Origin: Patescibacteria group bacterium
GTDB taxonomy: Bacteria > Patescibacteriota > Minisyncoccia > Phycocordibacterales > JAGLOS01
Reading direction: 5' to 3'
Assembly (NCBI GenBank): GCA_018814635.1
Contig: JAHIYV010000030.1
Span: forward strand, 1-9,514
Length of the DNA stretch: 9,514 nucleotides
Below are positions 1 to 6,478 of the stretch, piece after piece. A model generated the notes under the pieces. It saw nothing but the letters and a program-made list of their open reading frames with translations. It was not told where the DNA came from and did no database searches. Position 1 is the stretch's first letter; each line of letters opens with the position of its first letter. The translations under genes were made by a program, and so were the position numbers.

Positions 1-522
1 AATTTCTTTTTCTTTTTCTAAGTCTTTTAGTCTTTGTGTTCTTGGGTTTTTAATACCAATTCTTTCTTTTTGTAATTTGTTAATTTCTTTCATTACGAAT
101 TTGTGATCATTTCTAGAATTTAATAACTTTAATAATTTTTCTTTTTCTTTACCTTGTAATTTATATTTTTTATTGTCGAAAAAAGGCATTGCCTCACGAA
201 AAGAAGTAAAACTTTTTAAATTTGGCAATTCTTTTTTTATTTGTGTTTTTGATGAAAAAATATTTCGTATGCGATGACATCTGTTTTGGAATTCTCTGGT
301 AATCCAACTTTTTTGAACAATATTTTTTGTTCCTTCAGACTTCCCATATACTCTCCAAAAAAGAGCATGAGGGGCTATATCGTTTTCTTCAATAAAGTTT
401 TTCAAAATATCGCCAATATCCCACATAATTTTAAGAGCGTCCGTCCCAGAAACGGTTCTGCTTTGCTGTTTGTACTGATTGTACAATGGCGTTATTTTTT
501 GTATAAGTGAGTTTGTTTCCAT
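1..522 (-). CDS. Third gene of GHKL-ATPase operon, 3' end outside window
   Basis: The minus strand is open for 174 codons from ATG (522-520) to the window edge with no stop, so this is a gene truncated by the window. It starts METNSLIQKITPLYNQY. I see no named domain with certainty. The first 90 residues look helical, with an aromatic patch (ALFWRVYGKSEG) and then a basic segment (REFQNRCHRIRNIF) that could be a helix-turn-helix or nucleic-acid-binding surface. The rest is very Lys-rich. There is a weak resemblance in layout (W-x-I-G then a G-rich turn) to the N-terminal domain of YhcG/DUF1016-type proteins, which I would not rely on. It starts 3 nt after the stop of the ATPase gene, so it is very probably cotranscribed and translationally coupled with it. 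There is no clear Shine-Dalgarno site apart from an A-run ahead of the ATG. Confident that it is coding; function unknown. Confidence 0.82.
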   Translation of the reverse strand, partial: METNSLIQKITPLYNQYKQQSRTVSGTDALKIMWDIGDILKNFIEENDIAPHALFWRVYGKSEGTKNIVQKSWITREFQNRCHRIRNIFSSKTQIKKELPNLKSFTSFREAMPFFDNKKYKLQGKEKEKLLKLLNSRNDHKFVMKEINKLQKERIGIKNPRTQRLKDLEKEKEI

Positions 523-525
523 TTT

Positions 526-2268
526 TTATTCGTTAAAATCAGATAAATTTTGCCCAGCTAAATCTTTAACCATTCCTTCAAATTGGTAAATAAATTCAAC
601 GAGGTTTTCAAAGAGTCGTTTATTGTACTCTGGTTGCCCATGTCGTGTTTGTAGTTTATCTTTATAGTGAACCGTTATTTCTCCTGCCAAGTATGTGATA
701 AGTCTTTGTGAAATTCTTGGCTCTCTCGCTCGTGTTTTATCAACTCTACTTTCAAAATCTTTATGTTCTTTGAAAATACGAATAGTCCCACCGATTAGTT
801 GAGAACGAATGGGTTTATCGGTTTCTTCATCAATAATCTCTCCTTCAACAAATTTTATATCAAAACCACTTTTCTTTTTTTCGCCACCTTTAAAACCAGT
901 ATCTTCAAAAGGATTTTCCGATTCTTTGTCTGAGGCAAAATCGCCCTCATCCTTTCCACCAGAAGTATCTTCTCCAGATTCTCCACTTGGGCCAATGCCC
1001 TCTCCCTCATTTTCTCCACCCCAACTATTGCCACCAGTTCCACCACCTTCATCACCTTGATCTTTTTCTCCATATCCTTCATCAAATGATTGTCCCGAGC
1101 CACCTTTTTGTAAATTTATATCATTTCCAGATAAATATTCGGTACGAAAATTCATCGCATCAATTCTGGCAAGTTTTGATAATGCTTGATTAAGTTTATC
1201 TTCCAAAACTTGATAATGCTGTGCCTCAGTTTCTTTATTTACATCTCGTATAACTTCTAAAATTAAGGGCTCCAATTCTTCAAGTGTGTTAAAAAGTGCT
1301 TTTGATTTATCATTATTCTTGAAATCATTACGGGCAATTGTTGGTTCTAGATAATCGGATAAATCAATAAAGCCCGTCATATTTGGGTGCCCCCAAATGT
1401 CACCTTTGTGTTTTGATCGAAATTGTTTTATGTCTTTTATTTCCGCAATCCTTCTCCCTTTCACAATAAAAACAGGTGGCTTATTTATAGTTCTGCCCTT
1501 GATAACTTTTAAAAAAATATGAATTGGTTTTGCAATAGTCAATTTTATTTCTTCTGGGTATTTTCGACCTCTTGTATAGCATAAGTCCGTGAGCTCATCT
1601 TGATATAACTCTCCTTCGTATTGGGTATAATCAAAAGGTTGACAGATGTATTCTTTATTACTCCGTTCGTCTATAAGTTTTATTTGTAAATTTTTACGAG
1701 CAAGCAAAAGTTCAAAATGTTTTTCTATTTCATTCTTAATTTCATCGAAATTAATCTGTTTCCACATGTTCTTTTCAAATCCAGACAAAATAACTTTTGT
1801 TCCTGACGAATGAGAATAATCTGTCAATTTTGGATCAGGAAAACTAACATCCTCTTGATGATCTGTATCAAATTTTACCCTTTCAATGCTAATCACTTGA
1901 GCATTTTTATCCTCTTCTAATTTGGATATTATTTCTAATTTTTCACATGCCGCCATGAAAGAGTAAATACCGTATCCAAATTGCCCATTTGTCCACGGTT
2001 GGGCTTTTTTATCTGAATTACCAATTTCTTGAACAACTTTCGTAAAATTAGTTATCCCAAAGCAGTTATCTTTAACTACCACACCTTCGCCCTTAATAGT
2101 GAGCACAATGGTAATATTTTTTCTATATGAATTTGTTTTTAAGTCAAAAAAGTCTTCCGCACTATCAATGGAATTATCAATGTATTCCATAAAAATGCGA
2201 TTTGTATCATTGTACAAACTTGCGATAGAAGGAATTATTCTTGGTGATATACGTAGTGGTATGCTCAT
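526..2268 (-). CDS. GHKL (MORC/Hsp90/MutL-like) ATPase with Gly/Asp-rich linker
   Basis: A 580-aa protein with the Bergerat ATP-binding fold at its N-terminus. The N-box is EYIDNSIDSAE (E28, D31, N32, D35). Motif G1 is KDNCFGI (D67, N68, G71; the usual DNGxG has Cys-Phe here). Motif G2 is NGQFGYG (G95, F97, G98, G100). About residues 130-380 would hold the transducer-type domain. Residues 390-469 are a low-complexity Gly/Glu/Asp/Ser linker, and about 110 residues of folded, charged sequence follow. Such proteins hydrolyse ATP to open and close a dimer clamp. Stand-alone prokaryotic relatives of MORC/MutL are known from restriction-modification and other conflict operons. The start overlaps the stop of the upstream 73-aa gene (ATGA), which fixes the start by coupling. 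The next gene follows after 3 nt. The ATPase assignment is firm; the defence role is inference. Confidence 0.88.
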   Translation of the reverse strand: MSIPLRISPRIIPSIASLYNDTNRIFMEYIDNSIDSAEDFFDLKTNSYRKNITIVLTIKGEGVVVKDNCFGITNFTKVVQEIGNSDKKAQPWTNGQFGYGIYSFMAACEKLEIISKLEEDKNAQVISIERVKFDTDHQEDVSFPDPKLTDYSHSSGTKVILSGFEKNMWKQINFDEIKNEIEKHFELLLARKNLQIKLIDERSNKEYICQPFDYTQYEGELYQDELTDLCYTRGRKYPEEIKLTIAKPIHIFLKVIKGRTINKPPVFIVKGRRIAEIKDIKQFRSKHKGDIWGHPNMTGFIDLSDYLEPTIARNDFKNNDKSKALFNTLEELEPLILEVIRDVNKETEAQHYQVLEDKLNQALSKLARIDAMNFRTEYLSGNDINLQKGGSGQSFDEGYGEKDQGDEGGGTGGNSWGGENEGEGIGPSGESGEDTSGGKDEGDFASDKESENPFEDTGFKGGEKKKSGFDIKFVEGEIIDEETDKPIRSQLIGGTIRIFKEHKDFESRVDKTRAREPRISQRLITYLAGEITVHYKDKLQTRHGQPEYNKRLFENLVEFIYQFEGMVKDLAGQNLSDFNE

Positions 2269-2486
2269 AGTTTAAATTTTTTAGATTTAGTAAAATGAAA
2301 TTTTGCTTTTGTATTCTTTACTGTCTTGTCTATTTCTGAAAAAATTTTACTAACTTCATCCTCCGTATATTCGTAAGTGCTTCTATTTGAACAGTTACCC
2401 AAAATTTTCAACTTTTTTAGGACGACATTTGTTCTTTGTGTGGCGAGACGCTTAAAGCGTTCACGTTTTTCTGTTTCTTTTATCAT
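2265..2486 (-). CDS. Small basic conserved-looking protein heading the GHKL-ATPase operon
   Basis: A 73-aa protein that is strongly basic and predicted helical, with the core ERFKRLATQRTNVVLKKLK followed by LGNCSNRSTYEYTEDEVSKIF. I recall similar short proteins (RFKRLA..RTN, L-x-NCSN, YEYTxxEV) next to DNA methyltransferase or ATPase genes in restriction-type loci, but cannot confirm this without a search. It is the first gene after the promoter at 2515-2542, about 22 nt downstream of the expected transcript start. Its TGA stop overlaps the ATPase ATG by 4 nt. There is no Shine-Dalgarno site. Its position beside a promoter dyad would fit a regulator, but nothing in it is a clear helix-turn-helix. 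It could instead be a structural subunit of the ATPase complex. Confidence 0.75.
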   Translation of the reverse strand: MIKETEKRERFKRLATQRTNVVLKKLKILGNCSNRSTYEYTEDEVSKIFSEIDKTVKNTKAKFHFTKSKKFKL

Positions 2487-2495
2487 ATTATATAA

Positions 2496-2519
2496 ATACT
2501 ATCTATATGTGTATAGTAT
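2496..2519. promoter_or_regulatory. Dyad overlapping the operon -10, possible operator
   Basis: ATACTAT (2496-2502) and ATAGTAT (2513-2519) form a perfect 7-bp inverted repeat around a 10-nt centre. The right arm lies on the -10 element, and the whole dyad covers the start site and leader. A second, looser pair (TATAAATA at 2491-2498, TATTTATA at 2526-2533) is nested around it. This is the geometry of a repressor operator. AT-richness makes chance occurrence possible. Confidence 0.4.
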
Positions 2520-2542
2520 AGTCGCTATTTATATAATGTCAA
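2515..2542 (-). promoter_or_regulatory. Sigma70-type promoter of the GHKL-ATPase operon
   Basis: On the minus strand there is a perfect -35 TTGACA (2542-2537), a 16-nt spacer, and a -10 TATACT (2520-2515, one mismatch to TATAAT). Transcription should start near 2508, leaving a leader of about 22 nt before the ATG at 2486. It is the best promoter on this strand in the window and sits correctly for the three-gene operon. Confidence 0.75.
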
Positions 2543-2582
2543 CACTCTTGCTGTGGATAATCTGTAAATGACTAAAGCGAAC

Positions 2583-2676
2583 CCACAAAAACAAAATTTT
2601 GCCTTTGCGTTTTTATCCTTTTTTTCGCCCCCCCCAATTTTTTTGAAAAAGGAAAAGGCAAATTTTGTTTTTGTGG
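2583..2676. repeat. Long inverted repeat (24-bp arms), hairpin or terminator-like
   Basis: Arms at 2583-2606 and 2653-2676 are complementary apart from a single-base A indel; each reads CCACAAAAACAAAATTTTGC outward-in. The inner sequence adds further T/A pairing and an 8-C run (about 2628-2635). It lies upstream of the ATPase operon promoter in the 330-nt gene-free stretch 2487-2819. The U-rich inner arms do not give a classical GC-stem terminator. It may be a terminator for leftward recombinase transcription, or a remnant of a small inverted-repeat element. Plus-strand and minus-strand reading frames across it (2568-2846) look non-biological. Confidence 0.55.
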
Positions 2677-2745
2677 CTCGCCGTAGCGGAGCGGAGGCGA
2701 GAGTGGCACGGTGTTGTTATCGTTCGTGCGCCCAGAGGCGCACGA
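2677..2745. repeat. GC-rich palindrome cluster in the AT-rich spacer
   Basis: CTCGCC (2677-2682) pairs with GGCGAG (2696-2701). TCGTGCGCC (2724-2732) pairs perfectly with GGCGCACGA (2737-2745) around a CAGA loop. GCGGA/TCCGC follows near 2757-2770. The stems are strikingly GC-rich against the surrounding AT-rich DNA and resemble REP-type extragenic palindromes. Together with the hairpin to the left, they fill most of the gene-free interval between the ATPase operon and the recombinase. Confidence 0.55.
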
Positions 2746-2819
2746 GATACAGCACGCGGAGCGTTCCGCTTCTTTTGTTGGAATTACCACATTTTCCGAG
2801 CGTACGATTTCGTTTCAAA

Positions 2820-4487
2820 CTACCACGCGCTCCGCGCGTGAGTTAATGATCTTGAAAATAGGTGCGAGCTTGGTATAATAAACGCACCTTTACCTAGATT
2901 TTTAGTAGGTAGCCGAGGCCTACCAATAGTAGACGGGAGTTCAATTCTCCCTACCCGCACCAATACAGAACGAATCGGCTTTTTCAAAGCCAGAAGGTGG
3001 GACGCGCGGATCGCGTCCCACTGATTTCCCCCCATTTTTCCAAACGAATTCGGAGCGTCGCCTTCGGCGACGCGCACTGTTTTTTCGCCAAGAAGCAGGT
3101 TCGAGCCAAAGATTTCTTTGGCAACGACCTTTTTCGCAAAAAGGTCGTTATCCCGTGCGATTCCATTGAGGTTTTGAGCGTCTTTTATCCATTCTTGCAT
3201 CGGTTCGAGCCAATCATTCTGCTTTTGTAGAAGTGAGGATATTTTCTCTTCCAGCGACTTCTTTTTGAATAACAACTTTGATTTTTCAGCACGATATATT
3301 TCTTGCTCAATTACTTGGTCTAAATAGCCGTCAAGAAGTCGCTGGAGCTTCACTTCAACACTTTTGATTTCTTTTTTCACTTCTTCTACAAAAGCAGAAT
3401 TAGACTGGGCGGATTTCTTGTGGTCTTGCACAGCAAGACGATTCAATTCTTCCGCCCAGTCTGGTGGCAAAGAAACTGATTTAATTAGTGATGATAACTG
3501 CTTGTCTAGTTCTTCTTGGCGAATACAAAGTTCGGGACATTCGATAGTTTTAGATTTTTTCGTACAGTGATAGTAAGTATAGTTATGCACATTCCCATTT
3601 TTCTGCTTCTTAACCTTGTATTCGCCAGTTATCATCATTCCGCATGAGGAGCAAGAAATTAAACCGCAAAATGGTTGAGGTTCATTTTTCTGCTTGTGGT
3701 GCGGACGACCTCGCTGTTTCAGTATTTCCTGCGCCTGATCAAAAAGTTTCTTTGAGACGACTGGCTGGTGCTTACCCTCGTGGATTTCACCACCATAGCG
3801 AAAATGTCCGTAGTAGAACGGATTGGAAAGGATAAAAGTAATTCTGTCTCGGTGGAGTCGCTTGCCGTTCCGAGAATGGATACCGGATTGCGCCAAAAAG
3901 TTTGAGATGTCTTCGAGGCGCGAACTATTTTTTGCGTAGAGCGTGAAGGCCTTGCGGATAATCACACTTCGCTTTTTATCAACAACAATACTTTTTGTCC
4001 GCACATCATTGATATATCCGATAGGCGCAAGGCCGGGATATTCTCCGCGCCTCACTTTTTGACGCAATCCTCTGCGGACATTTTCGCTTAACGAATCAAT
4101 GTAGTATTTGCTTTGCCCAAAAGCAATGTTGAGCATAAACAATCCTTGTGGTGTTGCTTTGAACCAGAACGTCGGAAATTTAAGGGAGCGAATCAAGCCG
4201 CGATCAACGAAGTGAATAATCTTTCCGCCATCAACGCTGTTTCTTGCCAATCTATCTGGGTGCCATGCGATTATTCCATCGGCTTTCCCTCTCTCAATCA
4301 ATGACAACATTTCTGCGAATTTTATTCGCCCGGGCTCTTTGGCGGTTTTGGCCTCGCAGAGCGAGGCAACAATTTCCAATTTTTCTTTGGCGGCATACTC
4401 TTGCAACTCTACGAGTTGCGCTTCAATTGATAAGACCTGTCTGTCATCTTCTTCTGTTGATTTACGCGCATAAAGTATGTATTTCAT
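2820..4487 (-). CDS. Large serine site-specific recombinase
   Basis: A 555-aa protein with the full large serine recombinase layout. The N-terminal resolvase domain begins MKYILYARKS, with catalytic Ser10 after Arg8 and the conserved DRLAR motif at 78-82. A recombinase domain spans about 150-260. A zinc ribbon (C279, C282, C308 and C317 or C321) and a coiled coil (about 365-425) follow. It would cut and exchange DNA at paired att sites through a 5'-phosphoserine link, to integrate or excise an element. The last 70 or so residues look like read-through rather than protein: RVGRIELP (511-518) is the antisense of a tRNA T-arm, and three GC palindromes lie in the same stretch. The true functional end may be near residue 505. 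No Shine-Dalgarno site. The ATG at 4487 is supported because the catalytic domain starts there. A leader repeat shared with two other genes lies 19 nt upstream of this start. Confidence 0.93.
   Translation of the reverse strand: MKYILYARKSTEEDDRQVLSIEAQLVELQEYAAKEKLEIVASLCEAKTAKEPGRIKFAEMLSLIERGKADGIIAWHPDRLARNSVDGGKIIHFVDRGLIRSLKFPTFWFKATPQGLFMLNIAFGQSKYYIDSLSENVRRGLRQKVRRGEYPGLAPIGYINDVRTKSIVVDKKRSVIIRKAFTLYAKNSSRLEDISNFLAQSGIHSRNGKRLHRDRITFILSNPFYYGHFRYGGEIHEGKHQPVVSKKLFDQAQEILKQRGRPHHKQKNEPQPFCGLISCSSCGMMITGEYKVKKQKNGNVHNYTYYHCTKKSKTIECPELCIRQEELDKQLSSLIKSVSLPPDWAEELNRLAVQDHKKSAQSNSAFVEEVKKEIKSVEVKLQRLLDGYLDQVIEQEIYRAEKSKLLFKKKSLEEKISSLLQKQNDWLEPMQEWIKDAQNLNGIARDNDLFAKKVVAKEIFGSNLLLGEKTVRVAEGDAPNSFGKMGGNQWDAIRASHLLALKKPIRSVLVRVGRIELPSTIGRPRLPTKNLGKGAFIIPSSHLFSRSLTHARSAW
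2908..2962 (+). other. tRNA 3'-half-like sequence; probable recombinase attachment site
   Basis: On the plus strand there is a perfect T-arm (GGGAG 2935-2939, loop TTCAATT, CTCCC 2947-2951), followed by 7 nt of acceptor strand (TACCCGC), discriminator A and an encoded CCA ending at 2962. Upstream, GGTAG/CTACC (2908-2924) encloses a 7-nt loop CCGAGGC that could be an anticodon arm with GAG (Leu). The CGCACCA end also fits tRNA-Leu. Against an intact gene: position 33 would be C, the variable region is only 10 nt, and no GCGGGTA-like 5' acceptor strand exists upstream. I read it as a tRNA 3' fragment or decayed tRNA kept at an integration site, antisense to the recombinase tail. Confidence 0.55.
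2998..3073. repeat. Two perfect GC-rich hairpins inside the recombinase 3' end
   Basis: TGGGACGCG (2998-3006) pairs with CGCGTCCCA (3012-3020). GCGTCGCC (3055-3062) pairs with GGCGACGC (3066-3073) around TTC. A third, CACGCGC/GCGCGTG (2824-2840), lies at the very end of the reading frame. The second stem is preceded by AATTCGGAGCG, the same word that precedes the palindrome at 4686-4698, so these belong to one dispersed family. Confidence 0.6.
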
Positions 4488-4740
4488 GATTAGTTAAAAT
4501 TAGGGATTAAAAATTTTTCTTTTCTTCTTTCAAAATCGCCAATTCGTTTTTGTCCCGAAAATCCAATACGAATTAGTCGCCGAGCGAAGCGAGGCGAACC
4601 TTCAAAACTTGCAATTTCCTCAATGGTGCAGTATTCTTGAATTAGTCCGAACGCATTTCGGCGAGAAACCCCCCGCGAATTCGGAGCGGCTTCGCCGCGA
4701 GATTTCAAAACCGCCAAAGAGCCTGATAAAAATATCGGCT
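4488..4740. other. Gene-free, repeat-filled leader region of the recombinase
   Basis: No convincing gene lies here. A minus-strand frame runs from 5089 to 4490, but its upstream half is antisense to the membrane-protein gene. Contents from left to right are: the shared purine-rich leader copy (4531-4507, minus sense); a palindromic GC patch (about 4576-4600, TCGCC...GGCGA); a REP-like stem GCGGC-TTC-GCCGC (4686-4698); and 17 nt (4707-4723) identical, on the opposite strand, to recombinase codons at 4349-4333. Confidence 0.5.
4507..4531 (-). repeat. Shared purine-rich leader, copy 1 (upstream of recombinase)
   Basis: Read on the minus strand this 25-nt segment (GAAAGAAGAAAAG, A-run, T-run, AA) is identical to 4758-4782 on the plus strand and one base different in length from 6502-6478 on the minus strand. 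It ends 19 nt before the recombinase ATG. Confidence 0.65.
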
Positions 4741-4782
4741 CGAACCATGTTTTAGAAGAAAGAAGAAAAGAAAAATTTTTAA
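4741..4782 (+). repeat. Shared purine-rich leader, copy 2 (upstream of membrane protein)
   Basis: It begins CGAACCATGTTTTAGAAG and continues with the GAAAGAAGAAAAG core and an A5/T5 run. The first 34 nt match the minus-strand copy at 6518-6485 exactly, and the rest differs by one A. It ends 11 nt before the ATG at 4794, so it forms the 5' leader of that gene. With copy 3 it makes an inverted pair flanking 4783-6478. Confidence 0.75.
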
Positions 4783-4793
4783 CCATAAGAATT

Positions 4794-5153
4794 ATGAAAA
4801 AGACATTATTTTTTCTTGGATTACTAATATTACAAATAGTCATCGTCGGGCTAATAATAATTCTTGCTTTTTCATCTGCATTTATTATCCCGCTCTTATC
4901 AGCGAAATCCCCATCCTTCTTCATTGTCGGTATGTTATTGATGGTTTTAGCCATTCTTGCCATACCAATAGTTTCTGCAATTTGGACACATCGCGATGTC
5001 AAAAAATTTATAAACCAAGGAGTTGACGCGTGGATGCCGGCTGGTTGGGTTTTGGTCATGTTATTTTTTTGGTTTCCTGGACTTACCATTTATTTGTATC
5101 TTAGAAAATTTCGGTATAAAATAGAGTTACAAGGTCGAAACCAAATCGCTTAA
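4794..5153 (+). CDS. Small three- or four-helix membrane protein (paralog 1)
   Basis: A 119-aa protein. An N-terminal Lys pair is followed by a long hydrophobic stretch (about 5-35), a second membrane segment (42-62), a loop with the motif W64-T-H66-R-D68-V-K70, and a final hydrophobic hairpin (about 83-103) ending in a basic tail. The second half aligns with the next protein downstream (IWxH[RK]DVK, G-V, P-x-x-W, WxPxxxIYLxLKF), so the two are tandem paralogs. The W-x-x-[KR]-D-[AV]-K loop followed by a GP-type turn recalls small membrane domains found in many bacteria without a settled function. The start is placed right after the shared leader. The neighbour at 5172 begins 18 nt later, consistent with one transcript. 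Function unknown. Confidence 0.8.
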   Translation: MKKTLFFLGLLILQIVIVGLIIILAFSSAFIIPLLSAKSPSFFIVGMLLMVLAILAIPIVSAIWTHRDVKKFINQGVDAWMPAGWVLVMLFFWFPGLTIYLYLRKFRYKIELQGRNQIA

Positions 5154-5171
5154 TAATTAACAATCAATCTT

Positions 5172-5411
5172 ATGAATTTATTTTTTGGTTTAATATCTTT
5201 GTTTCTGCCAGCGATAATCACGGGTGTTGTAGTCATTGGTTCTACAATCTGGGTACACAAGGATGTAAAAAGGTATAAGGCCGCTGGCGTCAACATTATG
5301 AGCCCGGGTAGATGGAGCATTTTGGTATTCCTCATGTGGTTGCCTTTTTTTCCCATTTACCTCATTCTCAAGTTCGCGAAATATAATAAACAGTTGCGGC
5401 CCGGGGTCTAA
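5172..5411 (+). CDS. Small two-helix membrane protein (paralog 2)
   Basis: A 79-aa protein with two membrane segments (about 3-26 and 48-67) joined by a cytoplasm-like basic loop with W27-V-H29-K-D31-V-K33 and a G-x-x-S-P turn. It corresponds to residues 57-107 of the upstream gene product and lacks that protein's first hydrophobic stretch. It was therefore produced by tandem duplication or lost its N-terminal segment. No Shine-Dalgarno site; the gap to the upstream stop is 18 nt of AT-rich DNA. It ends just before the long hairpin at 5462-5539, which separates it from the convergent coiled-coil gene. Function unknown. Confidence 0.75.
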   Translation: MNLFFGLISLFLPAIITGVVVIGSTIWVHKDVKRYKAAGVNIMSPGRWSILVFLMWLPFFPIYLILKFAKYNKQLRPGV

Positions 5412-5461
5412 CTTTATAAATTTTTTAGTACCAGCCATTATTTTTTGGGATTTTTTTATTA

Positions 5462-5539
5462 CCGCCAAAGAAAAATTGGAAATTGTTAAATCTCGCAGCG
5501 AAGCCGCTCCGATAACAATTCCCAATTTTTTTTTGGCGG
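5462..5539. terminator. Long hairpin between convergent genes, built from a recombinase-derived repeat
   Basis: Two 26-nt arms (5462-5487 and 5514-5539) are complementary at 24 positions, reading CCGCCAAAGAAAAATTGG inward from the left. The loop holds a GC-rich imperfect palindrome (GCAGCGAAGCCGC). It lies between the end of a plus-strand gene (5411) and the end of a minus-strand gene (5569), the place for a bidirectional terminator. Its T-run lies inside the right arm, so termination is only suggested. The left arm equals codons inside the recombinase gene (minus strand 4393-4368). Confidence 0.5.
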
Positions 5540-5568
5540 CATTCAATTATGAATTTACAAAAATACAA

Positions 5569-6468
5569 TTACGCTTTAGGAGTTTTGATGTTTCCACCCT
5601 CAATAGGGCCTACTTCCGGCTTTACTTCACCGGGCGGAATTTCGCCTTCCGGAACTTTCGGTTTTTCTTCCGGCTTCGGCTCTTCGGGTTTCTCTTCCTT
5701 TTTCTGCTCCTCTTCCATCTTCTGTTTTTCTTCTTCTAGTTTTTTGTCCACACGCTCCGTTGCTTCTTTTGTTAAGTCCTCATCAAACTTTTTCAAAAGC
5801 TCTGGCAAGGCCTCAAAGATTTTCGGAAGCAATTTAATTCCCTCTTTGAAAGCTTTTGCCAAAGATTGCGCGACTTCAGGTTCAAGCGAACCCATTGACT
5901 TACTCTCAACATTACGTCCCTCGGGAGTTTTACCACTCTTAAAGATACTTTCAAAGTCGCGAGGATTAAGTCCCTCAAATTCTTTGAATACTTCGTCAAT
6001 TTTTTCTTGCAGAATTTTTTCTTTTTCTTCGCGAATAAGCCGCTCTTTTTCCTGTTGGCTGATGAGTTCCTCTTTCTGTTTTTCTAAACCCTCTTGCTCA
6101 GCTTTTAGTTTTTCCAATTTATCTTTTTCTGAAAATACACTTGGCGGGTCTTCTTCAGTTGGTGGCAAACTAAGTTTTTCTCGTGCGGCATTTAGAGCAG
6201 ATTTTGTTCCCTCAATAGATTCTGACAAACGAGTCATTTCTTCTTGCTTAGCCGCGGCCTCACCCTCCAAATTTTTTAACTGTTCCTCTGGTGATAATTC
6301 CTGCTTCTCTGCTTTTTGTTGTTCTTGTTCTTCTTCCACTTTTAGCTTTTCTAATTCTTCAGGCGTAAGTTCACCCTCAAGTTTTTCACCAACATTAATA
6401 TCTGCTCCAAGCTCGCTGGGGTTTAGTTCCGGATTATTTAAATTTGGTGCACTTTCAAATTTTGGCAT
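5569..6468 (-). CDS. Acidic coiled-coil protein with Pro/Glu/Lys-rich tail
   Basis: A 299-aa soluble-looking protein with no signal peptide or membrane segment. Residues about 30-170 are almost continuous heptad-like E/K/L/Q sequence (LTPEELEKLKVEEEQ and similar), i.e. long coiled coil. Next is a short globular-looking part with an amphipathic stretch (VAQSLAKAFKEGIKLLPKIF). Residues about 255-299 are a disordered P/E/K tail. The frame is chosen over the overlapping plus-strand frame (5549-6535) because that one reads as Ser/Phe-rich antisense of heptads. The ATG at 6468 follows the shared leader copy at 6518-6479 by about 10 nt. No enzymatic motif. A scaffold or structural role is possible; the function is not recognised. 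Confidence 0.8.
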   Translation of the reverse strand: MPKFESAPNLNNPELNPSELGADINVGEKLEGELTPEELEKLKVEEEQEQQKAEKQELSPEEQLKNLEGEAAAKQEEMTRLSESIEGTKSALNAAREKLSLPPTEEDPPSVFSEKDKLEKLKAEQEGLEKQKEELISQQEKERLIREEKEKILQEKIDEVFKEFEGLNPRDFESIFKSGKTPEGRNVESKSMGSLEPEVAQSLAKAFKEGIKLLPKIFEALPELLKKFDEDLTKEATERVDKKLEEEKQKMEEEQKKEEKPEEPKPEEKPKVPEGEIPPGEVKPEVGPIEGGNIKTPKA

Positions 6469-6478
6469 AAAATTGATT

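Noticed and set aside
2552..2560. Perfect DnaA-box match (TTATCCACA on minus strand)
   Set aside because: A single 9-mer without a cluster, AT-rich unwinding element or dnaA/dnaN neighbours; expected by chance.
2568..2846. Plus-strand 92-codon frame in the spacer (and the opposing 2572-2790 frame)
   Set aside because: Both run through hairpin arms and GC palindromes; compositions are not protein-like.
2861..2962. Complete functional tRNA gene
   Set aside because: The T-arm and CCA end are good, but no 5' acceptor strand pairs with TACCCGC and no normal D-arm can be drawn, so only a 3' half is claimed.
4490..5089. 199-codon minus-strand frame upstream of the recombinase
   Set aside because: Its first half is antisense to the membrane-protein gene and the rest is made of dispersed repeats. 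No domain is seen.
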